From positions 1 to 41,538 of the forward strand of contig CAKZJB010000128.1 of the NCBI GenBank assembly GCA_936940865.1: a stretch of 41,538 nt of DNA. Reading direction: 5' to 3'. Of the stretch, positions 16,614 through 25,194 are shown in pieces. A program made the translations under genes and the position numbers. The notes beneath the pieces were generated by a model. That model searched no databases. It worked only from the letters and a program-made list of their open reading frames with translations, and was not told where the DNA came from. Each line of letters begins with the position of its first letter. Within the stretch, counting starts at the first letter, position 1. The DNA is from an uncultured Asticcacaulis sp. (lineage in GTDB: Bacteria > Pseudomonadota > Alphaproteobacteria > Caulobacterales > Caulobacteraceae).

Positions 16614-17366
16614 ATGTCGAAGCTTTCTTCCGAAGGACTCGCTCAGTTGCGCCAACGCATCCAGGCGCTCGACGGCAGCCGGCGCGCGGCGGGCGTGCTG
16701 CCCTTCGGCGTTGCCGCGATCGACGATCGCCTGCCGGGCGGCGGGCTGGCGCTGGGTGCGCTGCACGAGGTGGCGGGCCAGGGCGACGGGGTCGTCGACG
16801 GCGCCGCGGCCGGTCTGTTCGCCGCCGGCATCGCCGCGCGCACGAAGGGCAAGGTGCTGTGGGGCGTCACGCGGGCCGACCTGTTCGCGCCGGGCCTGGC
16901 TCAGGCGGGGCTCACGCCCGACCGCGTCATTCATGTCGAAGCCGGCGACGAAAAAACACTGCTGGCCGTGTGCGAGGAGGCCCTGCGCCACGGTGGTCTC
17001 GGCGCCGTGGTCGCAGAAGTGGCGAAACTGCCCATGGTGGCGTCGCGCCGCCTGCAACTGGCCGCCGAGGATCACGCCACCCTGTGCCTGGTGGTGCGGC
17101 GCTGGAAGCAGGTCAGGGAGGCCGCCGAGTTCGGTCAGCCGACCTCGGCGACCACGCGCTGGCGCGTAGGCGCAGCGCCGTCTGCCCCCCTGCCCGTCCC
17201 CGGTCTCGGGCGGGCGCGATGGGATCTCGAACTGATGCGATGCAAGGGCGCAGATGCGGCCCGTTTTACCGTGGAGGCCTGCGATGAGAAGGGTCGTCTC
17301 GCTCTACCTGCCGCGTTGGTCCACCGACCGGCTGCGGCGCGGCTTAGGCTACGCGCTGCCTCCTGA
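16614..17366 (+). CDS. imuA: ImuA, RecA-like accessory protein of mutagenic repair
   Basis: A RecA/SulA-like accessory protein of ~250 residues, needed with ImuB and DnaE2 for damage-induced mutagenesis. Visible are VLPFGVAAIDDRLPGGGLALGALHEV near residue 30, a RecA-like core motif without a full Walker A, and KVLWGVTRADLFAPGLAQAGL, typical of ImuA. The start is uncertain: ATG at 16602 and ATG at 16614 are both possible; the second is preceded by GGTGGTGG. The gene overlaps imuB by 83 nt, and an SOS box lies upstream. The operon order imuA-imuB-dnaE2 makes the call firm. Confidence 0.9.
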   Translation: MSKLSSEGLAQLRQRIQALDGSRRAAGVLPFGVAAIDDRLPGGGLALGALHEVAGQGDGVVDGAAAGLFAAGIAARTKGKVLWGVTRADLFAPGLAQAGLTPDRVIHVEAGDEKTLLAVCEEALRHGGLGAVVAEVAKLPMVASRRLQLAAEDHATLCLVVRRWKQVREAAEFGQPTSATTRWRVGAAPSAPLPVPGLGRARWDLELMRCKGADAARFTVEACDEKGRLALPAALVHRPAAARLRLRAAS

Positions 17367-18795
17367 GACGCCGCTGGTCCTGAAGGGCTCGGACGGGCGC
17401 AAACGCGTCGTCACCGCCGTCGACAGGGCCGCCGCCGGACAGGGCCTGCATGTCGGCATGCCGCTGGCCAAGGCGCAGGCCCTGGTCGAGGGCCTCGCCG
17501 TCCACGACGCCGACGCGCATGCCGATGCCGAAGCGCTCGATGCCCTGGCCCGGTGGGCGCTCAGGCGCTTTTCGCCCGTGGTGGCGGCCGATCCGCCGAA
17601 CGGCCTGGTCATCGATATTACCGGGGCGGCGCACCTCAACGGCGGCGAGGATGGCGTGCTGACAATGCTGGTCCAGGCGCTGAAGGCTGAGAGCATCACG
17701 GCGCGCGCCGCCGTCGCCGATACCTGGGCTGCGGCTTATGCAGCGGCGCGTTTCCTGCCCGGGCGCACCGCCGTCATGGGACCGGCCCGCGACTGGCTGC
17801 CGGCCTTGCCGCTCAATGCGCTGCGCCTGACGCGCGATGTGGTGTCGGGCCTGGGACTGCTGGGGTTCGAGACGATCGCCGACCTTCTGGCCCAGCCGCG
17901 CGCGCCGCTGGTCCGCCGCTTCGGGCTCGACCTGGCACGCCGCCTCGACCAGGCCTTCGGCCACGTCCACGAACCGATCGATCCCGTCCGTCTGCCCGAT
18001 GTCACCCAGGTCGAGCGCGTTTTCGCCGAACCGATCGGCGCGCCCGAGACGATTGCGCGCTATACCGGCAAGCTGACGGAAGGCTTATGCGACGCCCTGG
18101 AAGGCAAGGGCATGGGCGCACGCCAGCTCGACCTTGTCTTCTATCGCACCGACACTCGGATCGAAGCCGTGCGGGTGGTCATGGCGCGGCCGGTGCGCGA
18201 TATCAAACGCCTGACACGATTGTTGTGCGACCAGATCGAGACCGTCGATCCGGGCTTCGGCATCGAGCGCATGCGCCTTGTCGCCACCGAGGCCGAACCG
18301 CTTGTTTTGACGCAAACCGGTACGGACGACGCGACAAAGGCGCCGGACCTGTCGGCCCTGATCGATACCTTAAGCAACCGCATCGGGGCGGAACGCATCT
18401 TCTGCCTGCAACCGGTCGAAAGCGACGTGCCTGAACGCAGCGTCGTGCGCGCCGGCGCGCTTGACGCCGACACCGGCCAGACCTGGCCGGCGCACTGGCC
18501 GCGGCCGTTGCGGCTGTTCCGCACGCCCGAAACCGTAACCACGCTCAGCCTGCTGCCCGACTATCCGCCCAGGACCTTTATCTGGCGCGGCGTCCGCCAC
18601 ACGGTTACGCGCGCCGACGGGCCGGAACGCATCTTTGGCGAATGGTGGAAGCGCGAGGCCGAAACCGATGCTTTGCGAGACTATTTCCACGTCGAGGTCG
18701 AGGACGGCCGCCGCTTCTGGCTGTTCCGCACCGGCGACGGCGAGAGTCGGGAGCCCGACAAACAAAAATGGTACGTGCACGGAGTATTTTCGTGA
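17284..18795 (+). CDS. imuB: ImuB, catalytically inactive Y-family polymerase homologue
   Basis: A 503-residue Y-family DNA polymerase relative that acts as a clamp-binding adaptor for DnaE2 rather than as a polymerase. The N-terminal RRVVSLYLPRWSTDRLRRG lacks the catalytic acidic residues found at this position in DinB/UmuC, as known for ImuB. A palm/finger-like region follows with FSPVVAADPPNGLVIDITGAAHL, then the little-finger region and the ImuB-specific tail (TFIWRGVRHTV, ERIFGEWW, YFHVEVEDGRRFWLFR, WYVHGVFS). The start at 17284 has GGAGG about 8 nt upstream and lies inside imuA. Its stop TGA overlaps the dnaE2 start in a GTGA. Confidence 0.93.
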   Translation: MRRVVSLYLPRWSTDRLRRGLGYALPPETPLVLKGSDGRKRVVTAVDRAAAGQGLHVGMPLAKAQALVEGLAVHDADAHADAEALDALARWALRRFSPVVAADPPNGLVIDITGAAHLNGGEDGVLTMLVQALKAESITARAAVADTWAAAYAAARFLPGRTAVMGPARDWLPALPLNALRLTRDVVSGLGLLGFETIADLLAQPRAPLVRRFGLDLARRLDQAFGHVHEPIDPVRLPDVTQVERVFAEPIGAPETIARYTGKLTEGLCDALEGKGMGARQLDLVFYRTDTRIEAVRVVMARPVRDIKRLTRLLCDQIETVDPGFGIERMRLVATEAEPLVLTQTGTDDATKAPDLSALIDTLSNRIGAERIFCLQPVESDVPERSVVRAGALDADTGQTWPAHWPRPLRLFRTPETVTTLSLLPDYPPRTFIWRGVRHTVTRADGPERIFGEWWKREAETDALRDYFHVEVEDGRRFWLFRTGDGESREPDKQKWYVHGVFS

Positions 18796-21700
18796 GGCCG
18801 TACATTGAGCTCCAGGTCACGACGCAGTTTTCTTTCCTGCGCGGCGCCAGTTCGTGCGACGAACTATTCGCCCGGGCACGCGAACTGGGTCTGGAGGCGC
18901 TGGGCGTCGTCGACCGCAATTCGGTCGCCGGCATGGTCCAGGCCTACAAGGCCGCCCGGGACCATGGCGTACGGCTGGTCGCCGGCTGCCGGCTCGACCT
19001 TGCCTGCGGCACATCGCTTCTGGTCTATCCTCTGGACAAGGCGGGCTGGTCGCGCCTGTGCCGCCTCTTGTCGCTGGGCAAAAGCCGCGCCGGCAAGGGC
19101 AGGTGCCATCTCGAATGGAGCGACGTCGAGCTGTGGAACGAAGCCCTGATCGCCGTGCTGGCGCCCGACGCGGCCGACGATATATGCGTCCTCAATCTGC
19201 GGCGTCTCAAGGCGATTTTCGGCGACCGCGCCTATCTGGCGCTTAGCTTACGCCGCCGCCCCAACGACGCATTGCGCCTGCACCAGTTGTCGCAGATGGC
19301 CGAAGACGCCGGCGTGCCGACGATCGCCACCAACGACGTGCTGTTCCATGTGCCCGAGCGCCGCATCCTGCAGGACATCCTGACCTGCATCCGTCACAAC
19401 TGCACGATCGACCAGCTGGGTTTCCGCCGCGAACGCCATGCCGACCGCTATCTGAAAGCGCCGGGCGAAATGGCGCGCCTGTTCGAACGCTATCCCGAGG
19501 CGGTCGCCCGCACGCGCGAGATCATGGACCGCTGCGCCTTCTGCCTGTCGCAGCTCGAATATCAGTACCCGGACGAACGCATGCATCCGGACGAACCACC
19601 GCAAAAGGTGCTGGAACGGTTTGTCCGCGAAGGCGCCGAAAAACGCTATCCCGCAGGCGTTCCGGAAAAGGTCGAAAAGCAGCTCAGCCACGAACTGGCC
19701 CTGATCGCAAAGCTCGGCTACGCCTCGTACTTTCTGACGGTCCACGACATCGTCCATTACGCCCGCTCGCAGGGCATATTGTGCCAGGGCCGCGGATCGG
19801 CGGCCAACAGCGCCGTCTGCTATGTGCTCGACATCACCGCGGTCGATCCCATGAAGCATGACCTTCTGTTCGAGCGCTTCATCTCCGAAAACCGCAACGA
19901 ACCGCCCGATATCGATGTCGATTTCGAGCACGAGCGGCGCGAAATCGTCATGCAGTGGGTGTTCGATACCTACGGCCGCGACCATGCGGCGCTGGTGGCG
20001 GTCGTCACGCGCTACCGCACGCGCGGCGCCATCCGCGATGTCGGCAAGGCCCTGGGCTTTACCGAAGACGTGATCAAGACGGTATCGCAGCAGTACCGGC
20101 ACTGGGCCGAAGATATCGACGAACAGCACCTCAACGGGCTGGCGCTGAACTTCAAGGACCGCCGCCTGCGCCTGCTGACCCAGCTGGCGCGGCAGCTGAT
20201 CGGCTTCCCACGCCACCTGTCGCAACATCCCGGCGGCTTCGTGCTGACGCGCGATCGCCTCGACGCCCTTGTGCCCATAGAGCCCGCCGCCATGGACAAC
20301 CGCCAGGTCATCGAGTGGGACAAGGACGATATCGACATCCTGAAGTTCATGAAGATCGACTGTCTGGCGCTGGGCATGCTGTCGTGCATGAAGCGCAGCT
20401 TCGACCTGCTGCAGGAACACAAGGACATTTACATGGACTTGGCTAACATTCCCCAGGAAGACAAGCCGACCTACGACATGATCTGCAAGGCCGACACGAT
20501 CGGCGTCTTCCAGATCGAAAGCCGGGCGCAGATGTCGATGCTGCCGCGCCTGAAGCCGCGAACCTTTTACGACCTGGCCATCGAGGTCGCCATCGTCCGC
20601 CCGGGACCGATCCAGGGCGACATGGTGCACCCCTATCTCAGGCGGAGGCACGGCGAGGAAAAAGCCGAGTACCCGCATCCCGATCTCGAGAAAATCCTGG
20701 GCCGGACCTATGGCGTACCGCTGTTTCAGGAGCACGCCATGAAGGTCGCCGTGGTGTGCGCGGGCTTTTCGGCCGATGAAGCCGATCATGTGCGTCGCAG
20801 TCTTGCGACCTTCAAACATACGGGAGGCGTCAAAGCCTTCAGCGATAAAATGCTGAACGGTATGCTGGCGCGCGGCTATACGGAAGAGTTCGCATTGCGC
20901 CTGATCAAGCAGCTTGAAGGCTTCGGTTCGTACGGTTTTCCGGAAAGCCACGCCATTTCCTTCGCCATGATCGCCTATGCCTCGTCATGGATGAAGCGCC
21001 ACCATCCTGAGGTCTTCTGCGCGGCCCTGCTCAATTCCCAGCCCATGGGTTTCTATGCCCCGGCGCAGCTGGTGCGCGACGCGCGCGAACACGGCGTCGA
21101 GATTCGCCCGGTCTGCGTCAACGCCTCGTACTGGGATTGCACCCTCGAAAAGGCCGGGAGCAAGTTCGCCGTCCGGCTGGGCCTGCGCATGGTCAAGGGG
21201 CTGTCGGAAGCCGATGCCAGCAAGCTTACCACCCTGAGATATGAACCTTTTCAGTCGATCGACGCGCTGTGGCGCCGCACCGGCCTGCCTGTTTCGGTCC
21301 TGGTGCAGCTGGCCGAGGCCGACGCGTATCTTCCGTCGCTCAAGGTCTCGCGGCGTGACGCCCTGTGGACACTGAAGGCCTTTCGCGACACGCCATTGCC
21401 TCTGTTCGACGCCATGGCAGCGACGGAAACAACCGAACCTGCCGTGCACCTCAGACCCATGACGGCGGGGCACGAGGTGGTCGAGGATTACGGCCATGTC
21501 GGCCTGTCCTTGCGCCGCCATCCTTTAAGCTTCCTGCGCGGCGACCTCGACCGGCGCAAGATCCTGACCTGCAAGGCCGCCACCGCGCGCAACGACCGGG
21601 CAAAGGTCACCGTCGCCGGCATGGTGCTGGTGCGCCAACGTCCGGGCACGGCCAAGAACGTGACCTTCATGACGATCGAGGACGAGACGGGCATCGCCAA

Positions 21701-22007
21701 TATCGTCGTGTGGCCGCGCATCTATGAGGAACAGCGCCGCCTGCTTTTGACCACGCGCATGGTGGCGGTCGAAGGCAAGGTGCAGCGTGCCGGCGAAGTC
21801 GTGCATATCGTCGCCGACCGGTTGATCGATCTGTCGGCCGATCTCGACAGCATCAGCGAACGCGACAACGCCTTCCCGCTGCCGCACGGCCGCGGCGACG
21901 AATTCCATCGCGGCGAACTGGGCCCCGATCCGCGCACATTGAAACGCACCGGCAGCCGCGCCGCGCAGTCGCCGGTCATCCTGGTACCGTCGCGGGATTT
22001 TAAATGA
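18792..22007 (+). CDS. dnaE2: DnaE2, error-prone DNA polymerase III alpha-like subunit
   Basis: A 1071-residue C-family polymerase for SOS translesion synthesis. The start is GTG at 18792, overlapping the imuB stop (GTGA) with CACGGAG 8 nt upstream; in-frame sequence further upstream belongs to imuB. The PHP domain begins at once (IELQVTTQFSFLRGASSCDE, ALGVVDRNSVAGM). The polymerase core carries the catalytic aspartates in PDIDVDFEHERR (D373, D375 and neighbouring D377), followed by GRDHAALVAVVTRYRTRGAIRDVG and KFMKIDCLALGMLS. A helix-hairpin-helix region and an OB fold (TVAGMVLVRQRPGTAKNVTF) come late. Length is typical of DnaE2, shorter than replicative DnaE1. Its 3' end overlaps that of the convergent ABC ATPase gene by 8 nt. 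Confidence 0.95.
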   Translation: MRPYIELQVTTQFSFLRGASSCDELFARARELGLEALGVVDRNSVAGMVQAYKAARDHGVRLVAGCRLDLACGTSLLVYPLDKAGWSRLCRLLSLGKSRAGKGRCHLEWSDVELWNEALIAVLAPDAADDICVLNLRRLKAIFGDRAYLALSLRRRPNDALRLHQLSQMAEDAGVPTIATNDVLFHVPERRILQDILTCIRHNCTIDQLGFRRERHADRYLKAPGEMARLFERYPEAVARTREIMDRCAFCLSQLEYQYPDERMHPDEPPQKVLERFVREGAEKRYPAGVPEKVEKQLSHELALIAKLGYASYFLTVHDIVHYARSQGILCQGRGSAANSAVCYVLDITAVDPMKHDLLFERFISENRNEPPDIDVDFEHERREIVMQWVFDTYGRDHAALVAVVTRYRTRGAIRDVGKALGFTEDVIKTVSQQYRHWAEDIDEQHLNGLALNFKDRRLRLLTQLARQLIGFPRHLSQHPGGFVLTRDRLDALVPIEPAAMDNRQVIEWDKDDIDILKFMKIDCLALGMLSCMKRSFDLLQEHKDIYMDLANIPQEDKPTYDMICKADTIGVFQIESRAQMSMLPRLKPRTFYDLAIEVAIVRPGPIQGDMVHPYLRRRHGEEKAEYPHPDLEKILGRTYGVPLFQEHAMKVAVVCAGFSADEADHVRRSLATFKHTGGVKAFSDKMLNGMLARGYTEEFALRLIKQLEGFGSYGFPESHAISFAMIAYASSWMKRHHPEVFCAALLNSQPMGFYAPAQLVRDAREHGVEIRPVCVNASYWDCTLEKAGSKFAVRLGLRMVKGLSEADASKLTTLRYEPFQSIDALWRRTGLPVSVLVQLAEADAYLPSLKVSRRDALWTLKAFRDTPLPLFDAMAATETTEPAVHLRPMTAGHEVVEDYGHVGLSLRRHPLSFLRGDLDRRKILTCKAATARNDRAKVTVAGMVLVRQRPGTAKNVTFMTIEDETGIANIVVWPRIYEEQRRLLLTTRMVAVEGKVQRAGEVVHIVADRLIDLSADLDSISERDNAFPLPHGRGDEFHRGELGPDPRTLKRTGSRAAQSPVILVPSRDFK

Positions 22008-22701
22008 CCCCGGTCTCCGCGATATCCGGGCGCGTGACCGACAACAGGAGCTGGCCGTCCAGCATGTTGACCTGGCGCATGGCCTGGTCGGCCTGGGCCT
22101 GGGAATGGGTGACCATGACGACGGTCGAGCCAGCGGCATTGAGTGAGCGCAGGATGGCCATGATCTGGGCGCCGTTGTCGCTGTCGAGGTTTCCCGTCGG
22201 CTCGTCGGCCAGGATCAGGTCGGGCGCGCCGACTATGGCGCGGGCAATGGCCGCGCGCTGCTGCTGGCCGCCGGACAGCTGATGCGGAAAATGCCGGGCC
22301 CGGTGGGCGATGCCGACGCGGTCCATGGCGGCCTCTATCAGGTCGCGCTTGCGGCCGGCAATATTGTCGCGGTAGAGCAGCCCCAGTTCGACGTTTTCGT
22401 ACACGGTCAGGTCGTCGACCAGGTTGAAGCTCTGGAAGACGAACCCTAAGTGCCTGGCGCGGAACTTGGCCAGCTTCGGTTCGGACAGCCGCGTCAGGTC
22501 TTCGCCATCGAAGCGGTAGGCGCCCGAGGTCGGGCGATCGATCGTGCCCAGGATGTTGAGCAGGGTCGATTTGCCGCACCCCGACGGCCCCATGACCGCC
22601 AGGAACTCCCCGCGCTCGATCCGCAGGTCGACATGACGCAACGCCACCGTTTCGACATCAGCGGATTGATATCGCCGCGCTATGGATTGCAGTTCGATCA
22701 A
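22000..22701 (-). CDS. ABC transporter ATP-binding protein, LolD/MacB type
   Basis: A 233-residue ATPase of the MacB/LolD/FtsE subfamily, which drives lipoprotein release or export of peptides and drugs with FtsX-like permeases. Motifs in order are Walker A GPSGCGKST (~38-46), Q-loop VFQSFNLVDDLTVYENVE, signature LSGGQQQRAAIARAI, Walker B LILADEPTGNLDS, and the H-loop VVMVTHSQ. No permease gene lies beside it: downstream is the convergent dnaE2 (8-nt overlap) and upstream is a divergent two-component pair. Its partner must therefore be encoded elsewhere, or the gene is an orphan. A hairpin with a U-run on its coding strand lies 165 nt upstream. Confidence 0.9.
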   Translation of the reverse strand: MIELQSIARRYQSADVETVALRHVDLRIERGEFLAVMGPSGCGKSTLLNILGTIDRPTSGAYRFDGEDLTRLSEPKLAKFRARHLGFVFQSFNLVDDLTVYENVELGLLYRDNIAGRKRDLIEAAMDRVGIAHRARHFPHQLSGGQQQRAAIARAIVGAPDLILADEPTGNLDSDNGAQIMAILRSLNAAGSTVVMVTHSQAQADQAMRQVNMLDGQLLLSVTRPDIAETGVI

Positions 22702-22863
22702 GACAAGGCCCCCGGCATAAGGTCAACGTGCGTCCGCCTTGCCTGCGGCGCATGAACCGCTGATACCACAGAGCCATACGGGGCAGGAAGAGACGTGGAC
22801 GTGATCGGGCGGCGACACAAAAAATGGCAGCGTATCCCGGCCCGATCAGTCCCCTCGTTTCCC

Positions 22864-22913
22864 CCCAAAAAATCCGGAACGCTTGCCGAGGCAAAAAGGC
22901 AAGACCCGGATTT
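22864..22913 (-). terminator. Intergenic two-part hairpin with U-run on the minus strand
   Basis: Outer arms AAATCCGG (22870-22877) / CCGGATTT (22906-22913) and inner arms CTTGCC (22882-22887) / GGCAAG (22898-22903) form a long stem. Read on the minus strand it is followed by TTTTTT, the form of an intrinsic terminator. No gene on that strand precedes it within the intergenic region, so it may end an unannotated small RNA or attenuate the ABC ATPase leader. Another hairpin (GATGGA/TCCATC, 22941-22958) lies just upstream. Confidence 0.5.
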
Positions 22914-22999
22914 CAAAAATGATTTTACCATGGCGGATACGATGGAGATAGTTCCATCTTAAACCATAAGTCACAGAAAATATTTGACTTTCCAAAATT

Positions 23000-23025
23000 T
23001 TTTGCCATTTTGCAAAACGGCCGTT
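23000..23025 (+). promoter_or_regulatory. Inverted repeats upstream of the response regulator gene
   Basis: TTTTGC (23000-23005) and GCAAAA (23012-23017) are perfect arms with a 6-nt spacer, followed at once by the palindrome AACGGCCGTT (23016-23025). They lie 26-51 bp before the start of the response regulator and may be its operator or promoter elements. A TTGACT at 22984-22989 may serve as a -35. Confidence 0.35.
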
Positions 23026-23050
23026 CTGTCTACCTGTCCGAAATCGAACA

Positions 23051-23605
23051 ATGTCCGCCGCCCGCCGTACCGTCCTTTTTCTAGACGATGACCCCGACAT
23101 CCTGACCTCGGCCGACCTGGCGCTGGGCCGGCATGGATACACCGTAACCGGCGTCCAGGCGCCGGAAGCCGCGCGCGCGCGTCTGGACACGGAACGTTTC
23201 GACCTGATCCTGCTCGATCTCAACTACCGGCGCGGCGACACGTCGGGCGAAGCCGGCCTGGCCTTCCTGGAAGAACAGATGCGGCGTGATTCGCGCACGC
23301 CTGTCGTCGTTGTCACCGGTCACAGCGGTCTGAACATCGCCGTCCAGGCCATGCGGCTGGGCGCCGAAGACTTCGTCGTCAAGCCATGGAACAACGACCG
23401 GCTGGTCGCGACGGTCGAAAAGGCGATCGAGGCGCCGCGCCAGCGGACCTCGGCGCCGCCCCAGGACCTCAATCTCGAACGGTCGGAACGCGAGATGATA
23501 AAGGAGGCGCTCAACCGCAATGCCTTCAACATCTCGCAGGCTGCGAAGGACCTGGGCCTGACGCGCGCCGCCCTTTACCGGCGCATGGAAAAGCATGGTC
23601 TCTAA
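23051..23605 (+). CDS. Response regulator, receiver plus Fis-type HTH (no AAA+ domain)
   Basis: A 184-residue regulator. The receiver (1-~122) has the acidic pocket LDDDPD (11-16), the phosphoacceptor D56 in LILLDLN, T89 in VVVVTGHS and K111 in FVVKPWN. After a short linker the C terminus is a Fis-type helix-turn-helix: EREMIKEALNRNAFNISQAA, then LGLTRAALYRRMEKHGL. NtrC-class regulators carry a sigma-54 AAA+ ATPase between these parts; it is absent here, giving the architecture of RegA/ActR/PrrA-type regulators. It overlaps the histidine kinase gene by 11 nt, so the two form a pair. Confidence 0.92.
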   Translation: MSAARRTVLFLDDDPDILTSADLALGRHGYTVTGVQAPEAARARLDTERFDLILLDLNYRRGDTSGEAGLAFLEEQMRRDSRTPVVVVTGHSGLNIAVQAMRLGAEDFVVKPWNNDRLVATVEKAIEAPRQRTSAPPQDLNLERSEREMIKEALNRNAFNISQAAKDLGLTRAALYRRMEKHGL

Positions 23606-24776
23606 ACGGTTCCTGCTGGCGGTCGCCGGGCATTGCGGAGTTTTCCTGTGCGGCCTGCTGGTGTGGTTCGTGACCGAACAGGGGCATTTCGCCACCGCTC
23701 TGGTCCTGACTCTTTGCGCGCTTTTCCTGGTCAGTCTCCTGATGCGCGCCTATCCGCTGCGCCCCAGGCAGCGCCCGTCGGTCCCCGAATCGACCTTCAT
23801 GTCCGAACAAAGCCGGCGGCGGCTGGAAGCCCTGATCGACCAGACGCCCTCGCCGCTCCTGCTCCAGGAGGATCACGGCCGGCTGATCGCCGTCAACCGG
23901 GCCGCGCGCAAGCTGTTCGGCGCATCGTCGGAAGTGCCGCGCGCCATGCGCGAGGCCCTGCTGGGGCCGACGGGACGCATCGGCGAACTGAAGGGACAGC
24001 TGGACTGGGCCGGAACGCGCTACGCCGTGCAGTCGGCCTGGCTCGACCAGGCGGCCCTGGCAGTGCTGGTCGATATCACGCCCGAGGTCCGCGCCGCCGA
24101 GGCCCACGCCCTGCGCGACCTGCTGCGGGTCCTCAACCACGAACTGATGAACGCCCTGACGCCGGTGGCGTCGATGAGCCGAAGCGCGCTCGACCTGATC
24201 GAGGACAATACGCCCGGCAGCATCGAGCAGGCGCGCAAAGCGCTCGAACGTGTGGTGGCTCGCACCGAAGGGCTTGTCGGATTCGTCGAGTCCTACCGCA
24301 TCCTGACGCGCCTGCCGCCGCCGGATCTCGCGCCGGTGCGGCTCACACCTTTTATCGACGAGATCGCCCAGGAATTCCGCGCGCGCTGGCAAGCGCGCGG
24401 GGTTGCGCTTGAGGTCGACGTATCCGGCGAAGGCGATATCGCCATGGACCGGGTGCAGATGCGGCTTTGCCTGACCAACCTGCTCAACAATGCGGCCGAG
24501 GCGGCGCTCGACCGCACGGAGCCGCGCGTCCGGCTCAGCGCCGTAGCCACGCCGGCCGGCGTGACGGCGGCCGTCGAGGACAGCGGCAGCGGCGTCTCGC
24601 CTGAGCTGGCCGAAACGATCTTCCTCCCCTTCTACACGACAAAAGCCACCGGAACGGGCGTCGGACTGACCCTGGCCCGCCAGATTCTGCAGGGACATGG
24701 CGCAGCCCTGTCCGTTTCCAGCTCCGGGATTTTGGGCGGAGCGCATTTTTCCTTCGCCCTGCCGTCGGCAAGTTAA
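23595..24776 (+). CDS. Membrane sensor histidine kinase, NtrB-like
   Basis: A 393-residue kinase. Two membrane helices lie at ~7-27 and ~33-50 with almost no periplasmic loop, so it probably senses a membrane or cytoplasmic signal. A PAS-like segment follows (RRLEALIDQTPSPLLLQEDHG, VNRAARKLFG). The phospho-acceptor is H182 in RVLNHELMNALTPVASM. The ATP-binding domain shows the N box LTNLLNNAAEAAL, G1 VEDSGSGV, F box FLPFYTTK and G2 GTGVGLTLARQI. It overlaps the end of the response regulator gene and is its likely cognate kinase. Confidence 0.92.
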   Translation: MVSKRFLLAVAGHCGVFLCGLLVWFVTEQGHFATALVLTLCALFLVSLLMRAYPLRPRQRPSVPESTFMSEQSRRRLEALIDQTPSPLLLQEDHGRLIAVNRAARKLFGASSEVPRAMREALLGPTGRIGELKGQLDWAGTRYAVQSAWLDQAALAVLVDITPEVRAAEAHALRDLLRVLNHELMNALTPVASMSRSALDLIEDNTPGSIEQARKALERVVARTEGLVGFVESYRILTRLPPPDLAPVRLTPFIDEIAQEFRARWQARGVALEVDVSGEGDIAMDRVQMRLCLTNLLNNAAEAALDRTEPRVRLSAVATPAGVTAAVEDSGSGVSPELAETIFLPFYTTKATGTGVGLTLARQILQGHGAALSVSSSGILGGAHFSFALPSAS

Positions 24777-24813
24777 CACAAATCGGTGCAAATGCGGCCT
24801 GTAACCTTGAAAC

Positions 24814-24827
24814 CGCGATCAATCGCG
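24814..24827. terminator. Short palindrome between convergent kinase and HTH genes
   Basis: CGCGAT and ATCGCG with a 2-nt centre, in the 181-bp gap 24777-24957 between two convergent genes. It could form a small hairpin (CGCG stem) on either strand. There is no U-run, so a terminator role is only possible. I see nothing else in this gap. Confidence 0.25.
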
Positions 24828-24957
24828 ATTAGGGTGGAGAGGTCGCCGCAATCACTTCCCCCCTCGAACGCGGCGACATGGCGGACGACTTGCCCCCCAA
24901 GACGTCCGCCTCCCTCTCCCCCATCCCCCCATCGCGAACCGTCACGATCCGATCGAA

Positions 24958-25191
24958 TCACTTCTGATGCGGATCGATCAGGCCCCCGATTTCGTACGGG
25001 GTCTCCCCCGTCAGTTCGTACAGCTTGAGCCAGGCCGTCACAGCCGCGGCCACGGGTCCCGGAACCGGCAGGCCGGCGAACCACCGGGAAACCGAGGAGC
25101 GGTCCACCCCCAGGGCTTCGGACAAACGCGACATCCAGCCGCGTTCGCCGAAAAGGAGGATGGCCGCTTGCCTCAGTTCCTCGGCGCTCAT
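24958..25191 (-). CDS. Small helix-turn-helix protein in operon with the Ro60 gene
   Basis: A 77-residue protein whose whole length resembles a small helix-turn-helix domain: ELRQAAILLFGERGW, then MSRLSEALGVDRSSVSRWFAG as the HTH with the recognition helix DRSSVSRWFAG, then PGPVAAAVTAWLKLYELTG. Proteins of this kind bind DNA as phage-like or XRE/Cro-type repressors. It starts 3 nt after the rsr stop with GAGG inside the end of rsr, so it is co-transcribed and probably translationally coupled with the Ro60 gene. Two related palindromes upstream of the rsr/Y RNA region are natural candidate operators (inference). No effector domain is present. Confidence 0.8.
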   Translation of the reverse strand: MSAEELRQAAILLFGERGWMSRLSEALGVDRSSVSRWFAGLPVPGPVAAAVTAWLKLYELTGETPYEIGGLIDPHQK

Positions 25192-25194
25192 CGA

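Noticed and set aside
22698-22931. A 77-residue frame upstream of the ABC ATPase
   Set aside because: It reads through the terminator-like hairpin, has no ribosome site and no recognisable sequence.
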